Notes: generated by a model from the sequence alone, not told the origin. 64,000 bases of DNA from Thermosynechococcus sichuanensis E542 (GCF_003555505.1 NZ_CP032152.1:1659001-1723000), one strand, 5' to 3'. Shown: positions 17,759-30,547, counted from the first letter of the stretch. Program-made: numbers and translations.

Positions 17759-17794
17759 GTACTTTCTGTAAATTTTTGTGACTAGCTATTAGCT

Positions 17795-19669
17795 TTATAT
17801 CTCTACCTGTATGCCAAGCTCCACCACTTGTTCGGGTGGCAGGCGAAAGTAGGTCATGGCATCTTCAGCATTGCGATATAGCCAAGCAAAGACAACCTTT
17901 TGCCAGTAGCTCATGCCGGGGGCGTGGGTGGGGATGATTGTCCGACGGCCTAGGAAGAAACTCATGGGTTCGTTGAGGGGGAGATTGAGGGCACTTTGGC
18001 AGGTTTCAAGGGCGAGAAGGACATCGGGGCGATCGCGAAACCCCGAGGTCAGGATGATCTCATAAATACCGACATCCGTGACTGTGTAACCTAGTTGTTC
18101 TGACAAGGGTACATGGGGTAGATTCGCAGTTGCTAAATGGATAAAGATAATCTGCTGATGCAACACATGATTGTGCTGGAGGTTTTGAATAAAGGTGAGT
18201 GGAATCATATGGGGAAGCGGTGAGAAGAAAACAGCGATCCCCGGCACACGGGCGATCCCTTGATTGAGCAGTTCTTTGAGGGAGAAGTGGGCATTCGCTT
18301 GCAGGAGTTGCCGACGCAGCAGAACCTGTCCTTGGCGCCACGTCACTAAGAGCATATAGATGATTCCACCGAAAACGAGGGGATACCAGCCACCGTGGGG
18401 AATCTTGAGGGCGTTGCCCATGAGGAAAGCAATTTCAATCACTAAAATACTGACCCAAACAAGGCTAATTTGCCAAATAGACCACCGCCACAGGTACCGT
18501 CCCACCAGCATCAAGCAGAGGGTCGTAACCACCATGGTTAAGTTAACCGCCAAACCATAGGCACCCGCGAGTTCTGATGAGCTTCTAAAGGTGATGACCA
18601 AGAGCAGAACCGTAACTAGGAGCAACCAGTTGATCACAGGAATATAGATTTGACCACGGTGATGATCATCGGTAACATCAATGCGCAGCCGGGGCAGATA
18701 GCCCAACTTAATAGCGGCAGCAGTCATTGAAAAGGCTCCCGAAATCACCGCTTGAGACGCAATGACGGTGGCCAATGTACTGAGAAGGACTAAGGGCAAT
18801 ACGCTCCACGCAGGTACAAGTTGGAAAAAGAGATTATGGGTAGCTGTTGGATGTTTGAGAATGAAAGCACCCTGCCCCAAATAATTCAAGGCAAGGGCGG
18901 GAAAGACCAGACGATACCACGCTAAGCGAATCGGCTCGACCCCAAAGTGTCCCATGTCGGCATACATGGCCTCAGCACCCGTCAGTGCCAGAATCACCAC
19001 TCCCAATAGGAGAAGGACTTGGGGAGGATGGGTGCGAAACAGTTCTACTCCCCACCAAGGATTGAAGGCCTTCAGAATCGTGGGCTGCTCAAAGATGTGG
19101 ATTGCCCCAAGAATGCCCAAGGTCATAAACCAGACGAACATGATCGGGCCAAAGACCTGCCCCACTTGGGTGGTGCCGCGATGTTGAAACCCAAACAACG
19201 CCACAAGAATGACCACTGTTAGGGGAACTGTCCAATTCCCAAACTGGGGACTGAGTACTTCTAGCCCCTCAACGGCAGAGAGAACACTAATCGCAGGGGT
19301 AATGGTGCTATCTCCATAGAACATGGCCGCCCCTACTAGGCCGAAAATGATCACCCAGCGCCGCCAGTGGGAACTGAGGCGAATTCGCGAGAGGACAAGC
19401 GCCATCAAGGGAAAAATACCGCCTTCACCCCCGTTGTCAGCACGCAGGGCAAAGGTTGCATACTTCAACGTTGGAATGAGGACAAGCGCCCAGAGGATCA
19501 AGGACAGAATGCCGTAGATATTGGCAGGGGTAACCGTTAGAAGATGAGGGGGATTGAAGGCTTCCTCAAAGGCATAGAGGGGGCTTGTTCCTAAGTCACC
19601 ATAGACGACACCGAGGGCACCCAGAATGAGGAGCCTTGAGGGCTGGCGAGTCGCATTTGTTTTTGTCAT
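17795..19669 (-). CDS. kup: KUP-family potassium uptake transporter
   Basis: Inner-membrane K+/H+ symporter of 624 residues. The N-terminal [22 protein letters not shown] region is the family signature, followed by about twelve hydrophobic segments to residue 440 or so (among them [12 protein letters not shown] and [15 protein letters not shown]). A soluble C-terminal domain of some 180 residues follows, typical of Kup. GC content and HIP1 return to normal here, marking the end of the island. It lies 18 bp after the aminotransferase gene and appears to be the last gene of a gldA-like, aminotransferase, kup unit. Confidence 0.95.
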   Translation of the reverse strand: MTKTNATRQPSRLLILGALGVVYGDLGTSPLYAFEEAFNPPHLLTVTPANIYGILSLILWALVLIPTLKYATFALRADNGGEGGIFPLMALVLSRIRLSSHWRRWVIIFGLVGAAMFYGDSTITPAISVLSAVEGLEVLSPQFGNWTVPLTVVILVALFGFQHRGTTQVGQVFGPIMFVWFMTLGILGAIHIFEQPTILKAFNPWWGVELFRTHPPQVLLLLGVVILALTGAEAMYADMGHFGVEPIRLAWYRLVFPALALNYLGQGAFILKHPTATHNLFFQLVPAWSVLPLVLLSTLATVIASQAVISGAFSMTAAAIKLGYLPRLRIDVTDDHHRGQIYIPVINWLLLVTVLLLVITFRSSSELAGAYGLAVNLTMVVTTLCLMLVGRYLWRWSIWQISLVWVSILVIEIAFLMGNALKIPHGGWYPLVFGGIIYMLLVTWRQGQVLLRRQLLQANAHFSLKELLNQGIARVPGIAVFFSPLPHMIPLTFIQNLQHNHVLHQQIIFIHLATANLPHVPLSEQLGYTVTDVGIYEIILTSGFRDRPDVLLALETCQSALNLPLNEPMSFFLGRRTIIPTHAPGMSYWQKVVFAWLYRNAEDAMTYFRLPPEQVVELGIQVEI

Positions 19670-19687
19670 GGTCAGGTCGGGGTGAGT

Positions 19688-20884
19688 TTAGCGACTTAAG
19701 CTATCAAAGCGAATATTGGCTTGAGCCATGCGTTTAAGAGCTTCACCGAGGCGATCGCAATCAGCAATGAGGCTAATGCGCACGTATCCCTCACCCCCTT
19801 CCCCAAAAGCATTGCCGGGGGTGACAACAACGCCCGTTTCCTGAAGCAGTTTGAGGGCAAAATCTGTCGAACTCATGCCTACGGGTACGGGCACCCAGAG
19901 GTACATGGTTGCTTGGGTTGGGGTCAGTTGCCAGCCGAGTTCATTCAAGCCTTGAATCAGAAAATCCCGCCGTTGGCGATAGCGATCGCACACAGTGGCA
20001 ATGTAGCTATCGGGCAGGCTCAAGGCCACCTCTGCGGCTTTCTGCAAAACCGAAAACACCCCATAGTCTAAGTTCGTTTTCAGCGTCCGCAAACCCTGAA
20101 TAATGTGGCGATTGCCCACCACAAACCCAACCCGCCAACCGGCCATGTTGTAGGTTTTCGAGAGGGTATGGAACTCAACGCCGATTTCCTTGGCACCGGG
20201 AATTTCCAGTAGGCTTGTGGGTTGATAGCCATCAAAGGCCAGTTCAGCGTAGCAAAGGTCATGCACCAGTAAAATTTGATATTCGCGGGCAAAGGCAACG
20301 ACTTCTTCAAAGAAAGAGCGGGGAGCGATCGCCGCCGTGGGATTGCTGGGATAGTTGAAGTACAAAACCTTGGCTTGACGGGCAATGTCCCTAGGAATCT
20401 CACTGAGATCAATGAGCCAGCCCTTTTCCCGTTTCAAAATAAGGGGATAGATGTTGGCACCGGCAATGGCAGGTCCGCGAAAATGGGCAGGATAGGCGGG
20501 GCTAGGCACGAGGACAATATCCCCCGGATTCACATAGGCAAGGGCAAGGTGCGTCAGTCCCTCTTTTGATCCCAACAGGGGTAGGGCTTCACCATCGGGA
20601 TCAAGGGAGACGTTGTAGCGGCGCTGATACCAACGGGTAATGGCTTGACGGAAAACGGCTGTGCCTTCAAAGGGGGGATACCCATGGTAGCTCGGTTCCT
20701 CAAAGGCAGCGATCGCTGCTTCAATAACTGGACGCGGAGCGGCGCCATCAGGGTTGCCCATCCCCAAGTCAATTAAATCCAGTCCCTGCTGCCGTGCCTT
20801 CAGCTTCAGTTCATCGAGGCGAGCAAAAACGTAGGGCGGCAATGCCCCAAGGCGATCGGCCGGCTGAATCCACTCTAACCCCAT
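19688..20884 (-). CDS. Class I aminotransferase, LL-diaminopimelate/aspartate type
   Basis: PLP enzyme of 398 residues. Family segments are LIDLGMGNPDGAAP near residue 38, LLGSKEGLTHLALAYVNPGD near 105, YFNYPSNPTAA near 170, and the PLP lysine in TLSKTYNMAGWRVGF near 235. Related cyanobacterial proteins are annotated as LL-diaminopimelate aminotransferase (lysine and cell-wall pathway) or aspartate aminotransferase, and sequence reading alone does not decide. The ATG directly follows the TAG of the upstream GldA-like gene with no gap, which suggests coupled translation. Confidence 0.85.
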   Translation of the reverse strand: MGLEWIQPADRLGALPPYVFARLDELKLKARQQGLDLIDLGMGNPDGAAPRPVIEAAIAAFEEPSYHGYPPFEGTAVFRQAITRWYQRRYNVSLDPDGEALPLLGSKEGLTHLALAYVNPGDIVLVPSPAYPAHFRGPAIAGANIYPLILKREKGWLIDLSEIPRDIARQAKVLYFNYPSNPTAAIAPRSFFEEVVAFAREYQILLVHDLCYAELAFDGYQPTSLLEIPGAKEIGVEFHTLSKTYNMAGWRVGFVVGNRHIIQGLRTLKTNLDYGVFSVLQKAAEVALSLPDSYIATVCDRYRQRRDFLIQGLNELGWQLTPTQATMYLWVPVPVGMSSTDFALKLLQETGVVVTPGNAFGEGGEGYVRISLIADCDRLGEALKRMAQANIRFDSLSR

Positions 20885-22006
20885 CTAGCGGGCACTCCCA
20901 TCCAAGACTTTGGCACTGTAGCCGACCACGGTGGACACCATTGCTTCTAACACCAGATCAGGCGTCACGGGAAACGGCAGATAGTGAATATCAGAGTGGG
21001 GCGCACAGGCAACCGTAGCAGCGTGCTGGAGTTGTGCCAAGCTGGCCTCTTGGAAGCCCAAGTCTTCGAGAGTTAGGGGCAATCCCACCTGCTCATAAAA
21101 CTGGCAAAGTTGATGGCGGGCGCTGGTGGCCAGTTGACTGCCCTGCACAATTTCTTCCAAGCGTAGCTGCACAAGAATGCCGTAGGCTACTTTTTCGCCA
21201 TGGAGTGTCCTTTTGCTTTGAGGCAGTTGGGTTAGACCATTGTGAACCGCATGGGCTGCTACTGTGCGGCATTGGGCACCTCCTAGGCCACCAATCATCC
21301 CTGCCATGAGAACACTGGCATCAACCACATTTTCCCAAGCGGAACTGCCTACATTGGCTAAGGCTTCGGCAGACTGCTGCCAGAGAATATCCCGCAGTAT
21401 CCGCGCTTGCTGCACAGCACCAACAATCAGGGTTTCTTGGCGGTGACCACTACTCACTGAAGCTTCGTACCACTTGGCAAGAGCATCCCCAATGCCGGCT
21501 AGCAGGGTTCGCTTCGGCGCCGTTTGAATCAGGGCGTAGTCCAACAGCAGCAGATCGGGGCAACGCTGGAGTGCCACATCATAGGCAAAGGCACCGGCCT
21601 CTGTATAGATGTTGGAGAGGGCTGTCCAAGCGGCACAGGTGGCTGCTGATGTCGGGATGGTCACCACCGGCAAGTGGAGTTGATACCCCAAAAGCTTAGC
21701 GGTATCTAGGGCTTTGCCACCGCCAATGCCAATGATTAAATCACTGCCTTGTGCCTCTTGGCGGAGCTGGGCAAGGGTGGATTCACTGCACTCACCATGG
21801 AATGTTCCCACACTGAAGGTGAGATCATGGGAGCGGGCGATCGCCTGCCACTCCTGCTCAAGCTGCTGATACCGCTGCGGTGAGACTACCAAAAGGGGAT
21901 GACGCCCTAATTGCGCAATGGCTTCTCCTGCTTGGGAGAGAATTGACCAACCGCGATAGATGTGGATAGGGGCAATACAAAGGGGTGAAAACGAAGCAGC
22001 AGTCAC
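20885..22006 (-). CDS. Iron-containing alcohol dehydrogenase family, GldA-like
   Basis: NAD(P)-dependent, metal-dependent polyol dehydrogenase of 373 residues. The nucleotide-binding GIGGGKALDTAKLLG is near residue 95 and PVVTIPTSAATCAAWTALS near 120. The metal-site histidines are probably in AAHAVHNGLTQLP and TLHGEKVAYGIL. It is closest in pattern to glycerol dehydrogenase, but the substrate is not certain. Starts with GTG at 22006 and leads a three-gene unit with the aminotransferase and kup. Divergence from GldA in cyanobacteria makes a role in glycerol catabolism unproven. Confidence 0.8.
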   Translation of the reverse strand: MTAASFSPLCIAPIHIYRGWSILSQAGEAIAQLGRHPLLVVSPQRYQQLEQEWQAIARSHDLTFSVGTFHGECSESTLAQLRQEAQGSDLIIGIGGGKALDTAKLLGYQLHLPVVTIPTSAATCAAWTALSNIYTEAGAFAYDVALQRCPDLLLLDYALIQTAPKRTLLAGIGDALAKWYEASVSSGHRQETLIVGAVQQARILRDILWQQSAEALANVGSSAWENVVDASVLMAGMIGGLGGAQCRTVAAHAVHNGLTQLPQSKRTLHGEKVAYGILVQLRLEEIVQGSQLATSARHQLCQFYEQVGLPLTLEDLGFQEASLAQLQHAATVACAPHSDIHYLPFPVTPDLVLEAMVSTVVGYSAKVLDGSAR

Positions 22007-22082
22007 AGGCTTACAAACAACGATTATTTAGAGACTCTCTGGCACCATAGAGCTGTTTTCGCTCTGGCCATAGAGATCTATC

Positions 22083-22193
22083 TTAATTACTTTTCTGCTG
22101 ACTTTCCGTTTGCACGTACAAAATAATCAAAAACACCGTTGGCACAATCACAAACATGGCCGTTGCCACTAAGCCGAAAGGATTCACTTCCAT
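22083..22193 (-). CDS. psbM: Photosystem II reaction centre protein M
   Basis: A 36-residue single-helix protein, starting [18 protein letters not shown] and ending with the family hallmark [11 protein letters not shown]. PsbM sits at the dimer interface of photosystem II in the thylakoid membrane. The hydrophobic span (residues 7-28) and hydrophilic C-terminus match the family over its whole length. Its own small gene lies between the GldA-like gene and thiO. The reading frame is complete, with ATG at 22193 and TAA at 22083-22085. Confidence 0.95.
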   Translation of the reverse strand: MEVNPFGLVATAMFVIVPTVFLIILYVQTESQQKSN

Positions 22194-22218
22194 GGTATCT
22201 ATCCCACAACGCTGAAGT

Positions 22219-23337
22219 TTATTTTATCAATGCTGTGTCCCCCTTGCGGCGATCGCGCTCAGCCAAGGTCGTGATCACAGATTGGGCAATCTTTTGGGCA
22301 GTTACGGGAGCGAGCAAAATACCATTGCGGTAATGGCCCGTAGCCAGCCAAGTGTGGTCGTCTATTTTTTCGATGATGGGTGCCGGGCGATCGCTCGGGC
22401 GGGGTCGCACTCCCTGCCACTGTTGGGTTAAGGGAGCGGTTTTCAGAACTGGCCAAAGCTCAGTGGCGCGTTTGTACAGTTGGTCAAGGGTTTGCGGATT
22501 CCCCGTCAGGGTGTTGAATTCCACCGTTGCGCCCACCCACACCCGTCCCCAAGGCAAGGGGACAAAATGAATCCCTTCAGCCGTCATCACTGGTGTATTC
22601 GCCCCACAGGCAAACTCTAGGGCTTGTCCTAAGACTGGTTCCACAGTGACAGGGCGATCGAGGACTTGGGTGAGGGGCGTTGTCCCTAGACCTGCCGCTA
22701 AAATCAGGTATTCAGTCTCAAGCAAGGTCTGATCCAAGTGCAGAATCCACTTTCCTTGGGGCGATCGCTGGAGCTGTCGGACAGGGCTTTGATAAAAGAA
22801 CTCTACCCCCCGTTGACGAGCGGCTTGGCGCAGGGTTTGAGTCAAGGGTTTTGGCGTCACTTGGCGATCGCCCGTTGCCCAAAGTGCCCCGTGAATGTGG
22901 TGCATATCCACAAGTGGACATTGATCCTGAACTTCTTTTGGCGAGAGCCACTGCACCCCTTGGGGGGTCTGTTCCTGCAACCATGCTTGGGTGGCGATCG
23001 CTTCCGCCTCAGTGGTACAGATTTCGATAATGCCGCCGCGCTGGTAGGGAATCTTAACCCCTGTTTCTGCCTCCAACTCCGGAATCAGGGTTTCATAGCG
23101 TGCCAAACTGGCCTGCCGGAGTTGAAAGTTGCGTCCACGCCGCCGCCGACTGAGATGTACAATGAGAACACCAAGAGCTGCCCCCGTCGCTTGCCAATCC
23201 TCCTCTGCCTGCGCCTCAAGGACAAGAATCGGCGTTTCCGCTGGATCAAGAACACGACTCAGTTCATAGGCGATCGCCGAACCAACCACCCCGGCGCCCA
23301 CAATGGTTACTGTTGCATTGGTTGGCAGCACCGTCAC
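22219..23337 (-). CDS. thiO: FAD-dependent glycine oxidase-type protein
   Basis: D-amino-acid oxidase family flavoprotein of 372 residues. The FAD-binding [17 protein letters not shown] is near residue 10, [13 protein letters not shown] near 205, and the C-terminal [15 protein letters not shown] near 335. ThiO makes the imine precursor of the thiazole ring of thiamine from glycine. In some cyanobacteria it is fused to ThiG, but here it is a separate oxidase of normal length. Starts with GTG at 23337, overlapping the TGA of the upstream small gene (GTGA), so translation is coupled. Confidence 0.85.
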   Translation of the reverse strand: MTVLPTNATVTIVGAGVVGSAIAYELSRVLDPAETPILVLEAQAEEDWQATGAALGVLIVHLSRRRRGRNFQLRQASLARYETLIPELEAETGVKIPYQRGGIIEICTTEAEAIATQAWLQEQTPQGVQWLSPKEVQDQCPLVDMHHIHGALWATGDRQVTPKPLTQTLRQAARQRGVEFFYQSPVRQLQRSPQGKWILHLDQTLLETEYLILAAGLGTTPLTQVLDRPVTVEPVLGQALEFACGANTPVMTAEGIHFVPLPWGRVWVGATVEFNTLTGNPQTLDQLYKRATELWPVLKTAPLTQQWQGVRPRPSDRPAPIIEKIDDHTWLATGHYRNGILLAPVTAQKIAQSVITTLAERDRRKGDTALIK

Positions 23338-23687
23338 AATGTGGCAACCGTATTGACCAATTCCCAGTTTTCATTTTCGGCGATGGCACGGCTCACGCGG
23401 TCAAACCATTCAAGGCAATGGTTGTGTTTTTTAAGGGCTAATTCTTTGTTCTTGAGCACCAGATCAAACTTAGTCACATTGTTTTGGGGGGTGGTTTTGT
23501 CAATCAGGACTTCAACCGTGACCAATTGGGACATTGAAATTGCATCCAACGCGCTCTCGCGCGCCACGACGTAATCCTCCCCCACATGGGTTACGGTCAA
23601 ATCGCAGGCTTCTAGGGTTTGCACTAGCTCTTCCTTTAGCTGTGCCCGAGGGAGTGCAATGGTAACAACACGAGCATATCGAGCCAT
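23334..23687 (-). CDS. Small conserved cyanobacterial-type protein, unknown function
   Basis: I do not recognise a named family. The protein has 117 residues (MARYARVVTIALPRAQLKEE onward), apparently an alpha/beta fold: a first beta-alpha unit, then DLTVTHVGEDYVVARE, then helices ending in a WFDRVSRAIAENENW region. No signal or membrane segment. ATG 23687 was preferred over an upstream in-frame ATG at 23780, which would add 31 residues with no family-like character. The stop overlaps the GTG of thiO, so a functional link with thiazole synthesis is possible but unproven. Confidence 0.7.
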   Translation of the reverse strand: MARYARVVTIALPRAQLKEELVQTLEACDLTVTHVGEDYVVARESALDAISMSQLVTVEVLIDKTTPQNNVTKFDLVLKNKELALKKHNHCLEWFDRVSRAIAENENWELVNTVATL

Positions 23688-24531
23688 AACCGACAAGTGG
23701 TAAACTAATGATTTGCGAACAATGGTTCTAGGATAATCACGGAACAGATGGGGTGTTGTTGCTGCTGTTTTGCCTAGCAAATCACAGGGAATGAAGCATT
23801 GCCCCTATTGTAAGGTGCCCTGCCCTGTGCTGGCAGGATGCCGCGATTATATCAAACCTTTCTTCTAAATTGCTGGATTCATGCATTCTTCTTCCCATCC
23901 CTACACTGGTTTTTTTATTGTCCTCGAGGGGGGAGAAGGTGCTGGCAAAACCACCCAAATCGGGGCGATCGCCACATGGCTAGAGGAAAGTGGCTGGCTA
24001 GCAAAGTTGCGATCCTTTGATATTAATCCACCCTTGCTCCTGACCCGTGAACCGGGGGGAACGCCCCTTGGCCAAGGCCTGCGGCAACTGCTGCTCCATA
24101 GCGATTTAGAGATTGATCCCATGGCAGAACTGCTTCTCTATGCCGCCGATCGCGCCCAACACGTGGCTACTAGTATCCGTCCCCAACTGCAACGGGGGGG
24201 CATTGTCCTGTGCGATCGCTATACCGCTTCTACCGTTGCCTACCAAGGCTATGGGCGGGGGCTGGACTTGCAGATCATTCAGCAAATCAACCGGATTGCC
24301 ACCGGCGGCCTAGCAGCCGACTTAGTTCTCTGGTTGGATCTCCCCGTTAGGGTTGGCCTTGCCCGTACGCAGCAGCGAGGAACTGCGGATCGCCTAGAGC
24401 AGAATGCAGTAGCGTTTCATGAGCGGGTTCGTCAGGGATTCATGGCACTGGCTCAGGTGGGGGGCGATCGCTGGCAGCGGATTGAAGCCGATCAATCCCT
24501 GAATCAGGTGAGTAAAGCTATTCAAGATTGC

Positions 24532-27138
<2,607 letters not shown>

Positions 27139-27174
27139 GGGCAACGGCCATCAACCTAGGAGAAACGCAGGGGA

Positions 27175-27633
27175 CTAGGACAACTCAGGCAAGCTATTGA
27201 GATAGGCCTTGAAGTCCGCTTCAGCATCGCGGAAGCCCTCTTGAGCGACGGTGACACTATTGAGATCCGCCCCCTGATCAATTTTTAGGAAGTCATCCGT
27301 CAGGGCACGGGTCAAGGCGGTGGGGGTGGGTTGATCCTTCGCCAAGAGATTGCGGTTGAGGGCACGCATATCCATCAACATTTCACCGAGAGGGCCGCGC
27401 ATAATGTTGCGGGCTTCCTGCCAATCGCCTTTAGCTACGCTTACCTCTAGGTCGGCAAAGCGTTCGGCATTTTTCTCAATGTCACTTAGGTAGTCTTGAA
27501 TGCGCGTAATTTGCAACTCACTATAGGTGGGTGGCGGTGTGGTTGTGGCACTAGGGCCGCCACAGCCAACTAAAATAATGGCAACAAAACTTAATAGGAT
27601 TGAAATTAGGGATTTTTGATTTAGGCGCAGCAT
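27175..27633 (-). CDS. psbQ: Photosystem II extrinsic lipoprotein PsbQ (CyanoQ)
   Basis: Lumenal lipoprotein of 152 residues attached to photosystem II near the oxygen-evolving centre. The signal peptide has lipobox LVGC at about residue 23, followed by a proline/threonine linker and a four-helix-bundle domain ([36 protein letters not shown]). These match the cyanobacterial PsbQ pattern. It ends 36 bp before dnaE-N on the same strand. Photosystem II genes psbM and psbP also lie in this window. Confidence 0.92.
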   Translation of the reverse strand: MLRLNQKSLISILLSFVAIILVGCGGPSATTTPPPTYSELQITRIQDYLSDIEKNAERFADLEVSVAKGDWQEARNIMRGPLGEMLMDMRALNRNLLAKDQPTPTALTRALTDDFLKIDQGADLNSVTVAQEGFRDAEADFKAYLNSLPELS

Positions 27634-27672
27634 AGAACCTCAGCAGTCAATGGTGTCGTAAAAAACACGGTT

Positions 27673-29433
27673 CTATTCTGCCATGATCCCGTGGCGATCG
27701 CCGCCAGCACCCCCTTGGGACACGTCTGAAAGGCAATCACTAATGCTCAGAGGGCATCCCCACACCACTGTTGCCTGATCGTAGATCACCATCCCCGGAT
27801 TGGCACCCTTCGGTTTTTGCACATACTTGCGGCGAGTATAAACCACGGGTACTTGGGCACTGGCACGGGCTTGACTATGGTAAGCCGCCAAATCCGCCAC
27901 GTATTGAATATCTTTGTCACTGGGCACATCCCCCGCTTCAAGGCGAAGAATCACATGGCTGCCGGGAATCTCTTGGCTGTGAAACCACCAGTCGTAGGGA
28001 CTGGCCACCCGAAACGTGAGGTCATCATTTTGGCGGTTGTTACGCCCCACGAGAACCGTAAAGCCACTCGGTGTTGTATAGCGTAGGTAGGGACTAGGGG
28101 TGGTGGGGGGACGGTAATAATCGGGTGCCGTCAGGTATCCCTGTTCAATCAGTTCAGCGCGAATCTCCTCAAGAACATCTAAGGATGTGGCCGTAGCGAG
28201 GGTGGCCGCCACCTGATCCAGATAGGCGAGTTCACTTTCCGCAGCCGTGAGGAGTGGGGTAATGTGCTGCTGGGCGCGTTTAAGTTTTTGCTGTTGCTTG
28301 TACAACTCCTGGGCCGTTTGAATGGCGCTTTTCTCTGGGGAGAGGGGAATCGTCAGGGGTTCTTGAGTAATAAAGTCCGTCACGATCAGTTCAGTCATGC
28401 CGGGTTGCCACAGGTGGGCATGGGCCATCAGTAGGTCGGCAAGGTAGCGTTGGCGATCGCCCCCAGCAGCAGCGGTCAATCGTTCTCGAAAGCCCTCAAT
28501 TTTGGCAATGAGTTTTTGCCGTTGTGCCTGTAGGCTCTGGTGCAACTGTTGCTGAAGTTGCTGCGTTTGCTGTTGCTGTAGTTGGTTTTGGTAATAGGCG
28601 GCGAGAATCTCATGGATGCTGACGGTTGAGGGAGTCTGCGTCCCAAGGGGGGGAATGACGCGATAGCCCGTTGGTGTGAATTGGGGGACAAAATGCCCGC
28701 TCTCTAAACATGCCAACCAGTGCTGCCAATGGTCAAACAGCCGTCGCCATTCTTCAGCAATTAGTTCTGTGGTGCGACTTTCTAGGGACAATGCAGCATC
28801 CACCAGTAATTGCTGTACGAGGGCTGGACTCAGTCCCCGATAGGCCTTCAGGAGTTGCTGCCGCAGCAGGCCGGGGATCACGCTTACCTGTTGTTGCCAC
28901 TGCTCAAAGGGAATCTCACGACTGGGCAGCGCTGCTGTCAGGGGGGGTGGGGGCACATAGGGTTGACCAGTCAGAATTGGGCGCAAGCGGGACTGTTGGG
29001 CATTGACTTGATGGGCGGCGGTAACAATTTCTCCCGCAGCGTTAACCAGAATCACGTTGCTGTACTTGCCCATGATCTCGGCATAGAGACGCCACTGCGT
29101 TGCTTCCTGGGGACGGGGGGCAAATTCCAAGACCACAACGCGCTCCCAAGGGCTGATTAAGCTCACGCCCACTAGGGCAAGGCGATTGAGTTGGGCATGG
29201 AGCTGCTGACTAAAGGTAAATGTGTCGGGTTGGCGCGGGGGCGGTGGTTCAAAGGCAATGCGTGCTGCTTGGGGATGCCAACTCAGGGTCAGCCAGCCCT
29301 GTTTTTTCAGCGTGCGTAGAGCAAGGGCAATCGTGTGGCGATCGCGCTGGTAAACGGTTTCCAGCCGTGCCGGTAGCCAATGTTGCAGATCAGCACAAAC
29401 AGCACGCAGGGTAGTCAAATCAACGGGTTGCAC
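27673..29433 (-). CDS. rqcH: NFACT protein, RqcH/Rqc2-like (fibronectin-binding annotation)
   Basis: A 586-residue protein of the NFACT family, which in bacteria binds stalled 50S-peptidyl-tRNA and directs C-terminal alanine tailing. An NFACT-N domain (about residues 1-175, with MGKYSNVILVNAAGEIV) comes first, then HhH and coiled-coil regions (QQQQTQQLQQQLHQSLQ), then NFACT-R near 455-560 (FTVLVGRNNRQNDDLTFRV; DWWFHSQEIPGSHVIL). GTG 29433 has GGAG eight bases upstream. The older name, fibronectin-binding protein, describes the same family. I am sure of the family, less so of the role here. Confidence 0.88.
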   Translation of the reverse strand: MQPVDLTTLRAVCADLQHWLPARLETVYQRDRHTIALALRTLKKQGWLTLSWHPQAARIAFEPPPPRQPDTFTFSQQLHAQLNRLALVGVSLISPWERVVVLEFAPRPQEATQWRLYAEIMGKYSNVILVNAAGEIVTAAHQVNAQQSRLRPILTGQPYVPPPPLTAALPSREIPFEQWQQQVSVIPGLLRQQLLKAYRGLSPALVQQLLVDAALSLESRTTELIAEEWRRLFDHWQHWLACLESGHFVPQFTPTGYRVIPPLGTQTPSTVSIHEILAAYYQNQLQQQQTQQLQQQLHQSLQAQRQKLIAKIEGFRERLTAAAGGDRQRYLADLLMAHAHLWQPGMTELIVTDFITQEPLTIPLSPEKSAIQTAQELYKQQQKLKRAQQHITPLLTAAESELAYLDQVAATLATATSLDVLEEIRAELIEQGYLTAPDYYRPPTTPSPYLRYTTPSGFTVLVGRNNRQNDDLTFRVASPYDWWFHSQEIPGSHVILRLEAGDVPSDKDIQYVADLAAYHSQARASAQVPVVYTRRKYVQKPKGANPGMVIYDQATVVWGCPLSISDCLSDVSQGGAGGDRHGIMAE

Positions 29434-29514
29434 CGTTCAAACTCCGCAGAATTTTTTGAGGGAATCGGCATCAAGCTATACTAGTCTAGCCACTCTCTGG
29501 CCTTTTGCCACCGC

Positions 29515-30060
29515 GTGTTTGCTATGGCACTTTCCCGTCAATACCCACCCCCCTTACCACTGGCTCAGCCTTGGCGACGGGCGATCGCCACCAGCATTGA
29601 CTTTATCCTAATCTGGCTGACGAGTGTTGTCGGTATCACGCCGGGGGCAGCCATTCAGTGGGGGCAACTGTTTGTTTTTGCCCTTGTTTGGTGGTTGCTG
29701 CGAGTGGCGATGGTGAACCGCAATAAGGGGCAAAGCCCTGGCCATTGGCTGATGAATGTGCGCCTGTTGGATCAACGGCAGCGGACACCGGATCTGCTGT
29801 CCCTCAGCAAGCGAGAACTGGTGATTGGCGTCGGGGCACTGTTGACATTGGCCGGCTTGGAATCCTATGGCCCTAGTATGGCGCTGATCATTTTGGCACT
29901 CCCCCTCGCTGTTGACTGTAGCTTGGCGTGGATTGACGAAGAACACCGTACACTTCACGATCGCCTTGGCGGCACAAAGGTGTATCGCTGTCAGCGGGGC
30001 TTTGCCCTTGATCGCAAGCTGATTGAATTGGTAAGCAAAATCCGCAAAGATCTGCCATAA
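29515..30060 (+). CDS. RDD-family membrane protein
   Basis: A 181-residue membrane protein with the RDD pattern: an N-terminal [16 protein letters not shown] helix containing the Arg and Asp, two further hydrophobic segments, [18 protein letters not shown] between them, and the late [20 protein letters not shown] proteins are poorly characterised; some are Na+/H+ antiporters. Starts at GTG 29515 or, nine bases later, ATG 29524; neither has a clear ribosome site. It lies immediately upstream of rpmG-rpsR and could share their transcript. Confidence 0.8.
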   Translation: MFAMALSRQYPPPLPLAQPWRRAIATSIDFILIWLTSVVGITPGAAIQWGQLFVFALVWWLLRVAMVNRNKGQSPGHWLMNVRLLDQRQRTPDLLSLSKRELVIGVGALLTLAGLESYGPSMALIILALPLAVDCSLAWIDEEHRTLHDRLGGTKVYRCQRGFALDRKLIELVSKIRKDLP

Positions 30061-30095
30061 TAGGAGATCGGCTCACTGGATCAATAGGCAACACC

Positions 30096-30290
30096 ATGGC
30101 TAAAGCAAAAGGCGCCAGAATCATTATCACCCTAGAGTGCACAGAGTGTCGCACCAATCCGGCACAGCGATCGCCCGGCGTGTCTCGCTACACCACTACG
30201 AAAAATCGCCGCACCACCACAGGACGGTTGGAACTTAAAAAGTACTGCCGCTACTGCAACAAGCACACCATTCACAAAGAGATCAAGTAA
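30096..30290 (+). CDS. rpmG: 50S ribosomal protein L33
   Basis: A 64-residue basic ribosomal protein. The core is [17 protein letters not shown], then [14 protein letters not shown] and [18 protein letters not shown], with the two CxxC pairs (CTEC, CRYC) that bind zinc in the cysteine-containing form of L33. Start ATG 30096. It is followed after 13 bp by rpsR, the usual cyanobacterial and chloroplast pairing. Confidence 0.97.
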   Translation: MAKAKGARIIITLECTECRTNPAQRSPGVSRYTTTKNRRTTTGRLELKKYCRYCNKHTIHKEIK

Positions 30291-30303
30291 CTAGAGGATA
30301 GCT

Positions 30304-30519
30304 ATGGCATTTTATCGGCGACGGGTTTCCCCGATTCCCCCTAACCAGCCCATTGATTACAAAGATGTGGATTTACTCCGCCGCTTCATCACAGAGCGGG
30401 GTAAAATTCTGCCGCGGCGGGTGACGGGTCTCACAGCAAAGCAACAGCGGCAGCTTGCAGTTGCCATTAAGCGAGCACGGATCATGGCACTCTTGCCCTT
30501 CTTAAATCTTGAAGGCTAG
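30304..30519 (+). CDS. rpsR: 30S ribosomal protein S18
   Basis: A 71-residue small-subunit protein with the family pattern [20 protein letters not shown] and [20 protein letters not shown]. Start ATG 30304 has AGAGGA upstream. Last gene of the L33-S18 unit, closed by the hairpin at 30548. Confidence 0.97.
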   Translation: MAFYRRRVSPIPPNQPIDYKDVDLLRRFITERGKILPRRVTGLTAKQQRQLAVAIKRARIMALLPFLNLEG

Positions 30520-30547
30520 GAATTCGCGATTGCTACTGAGTTTTTGC

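Larger units (their letters stand above)
11662..17794. other. AT-rich genomic island carrying an accessory Hsp70 operon
   Basis: Between two ordinary core genes lies a roughly 6.1-kb block that is visibly AT-rich. One sampled line, 14041-14100, has 16 G or C of 60 bases, whereas 5281-5340 has 36 of 60. I see no GCGATCGC (HIP1) in it, although HIP1 is frequent on both sides. Codon use is biased to A/T-ending codons. Five genes run on the minus strand with gaps of 5-20 bases. There is no integrase, tRNA or terminal repeat at the edges, so how it arrived is not shown. Confidence 0.8.

Noticed and set aside
17696-17794. CIRCE-type heat-shock element upstream of the Hsp70 gene
   Set aside because: No TTAGCACTC-N9-GAGTGCTAA pattern was present.
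22738-23574. 278-codon frame on the + strand opposite thiO
   Set aside because: Runs across the thiO and neighbouring small gene in antisense; no signal peptide, motif or ribosome site.
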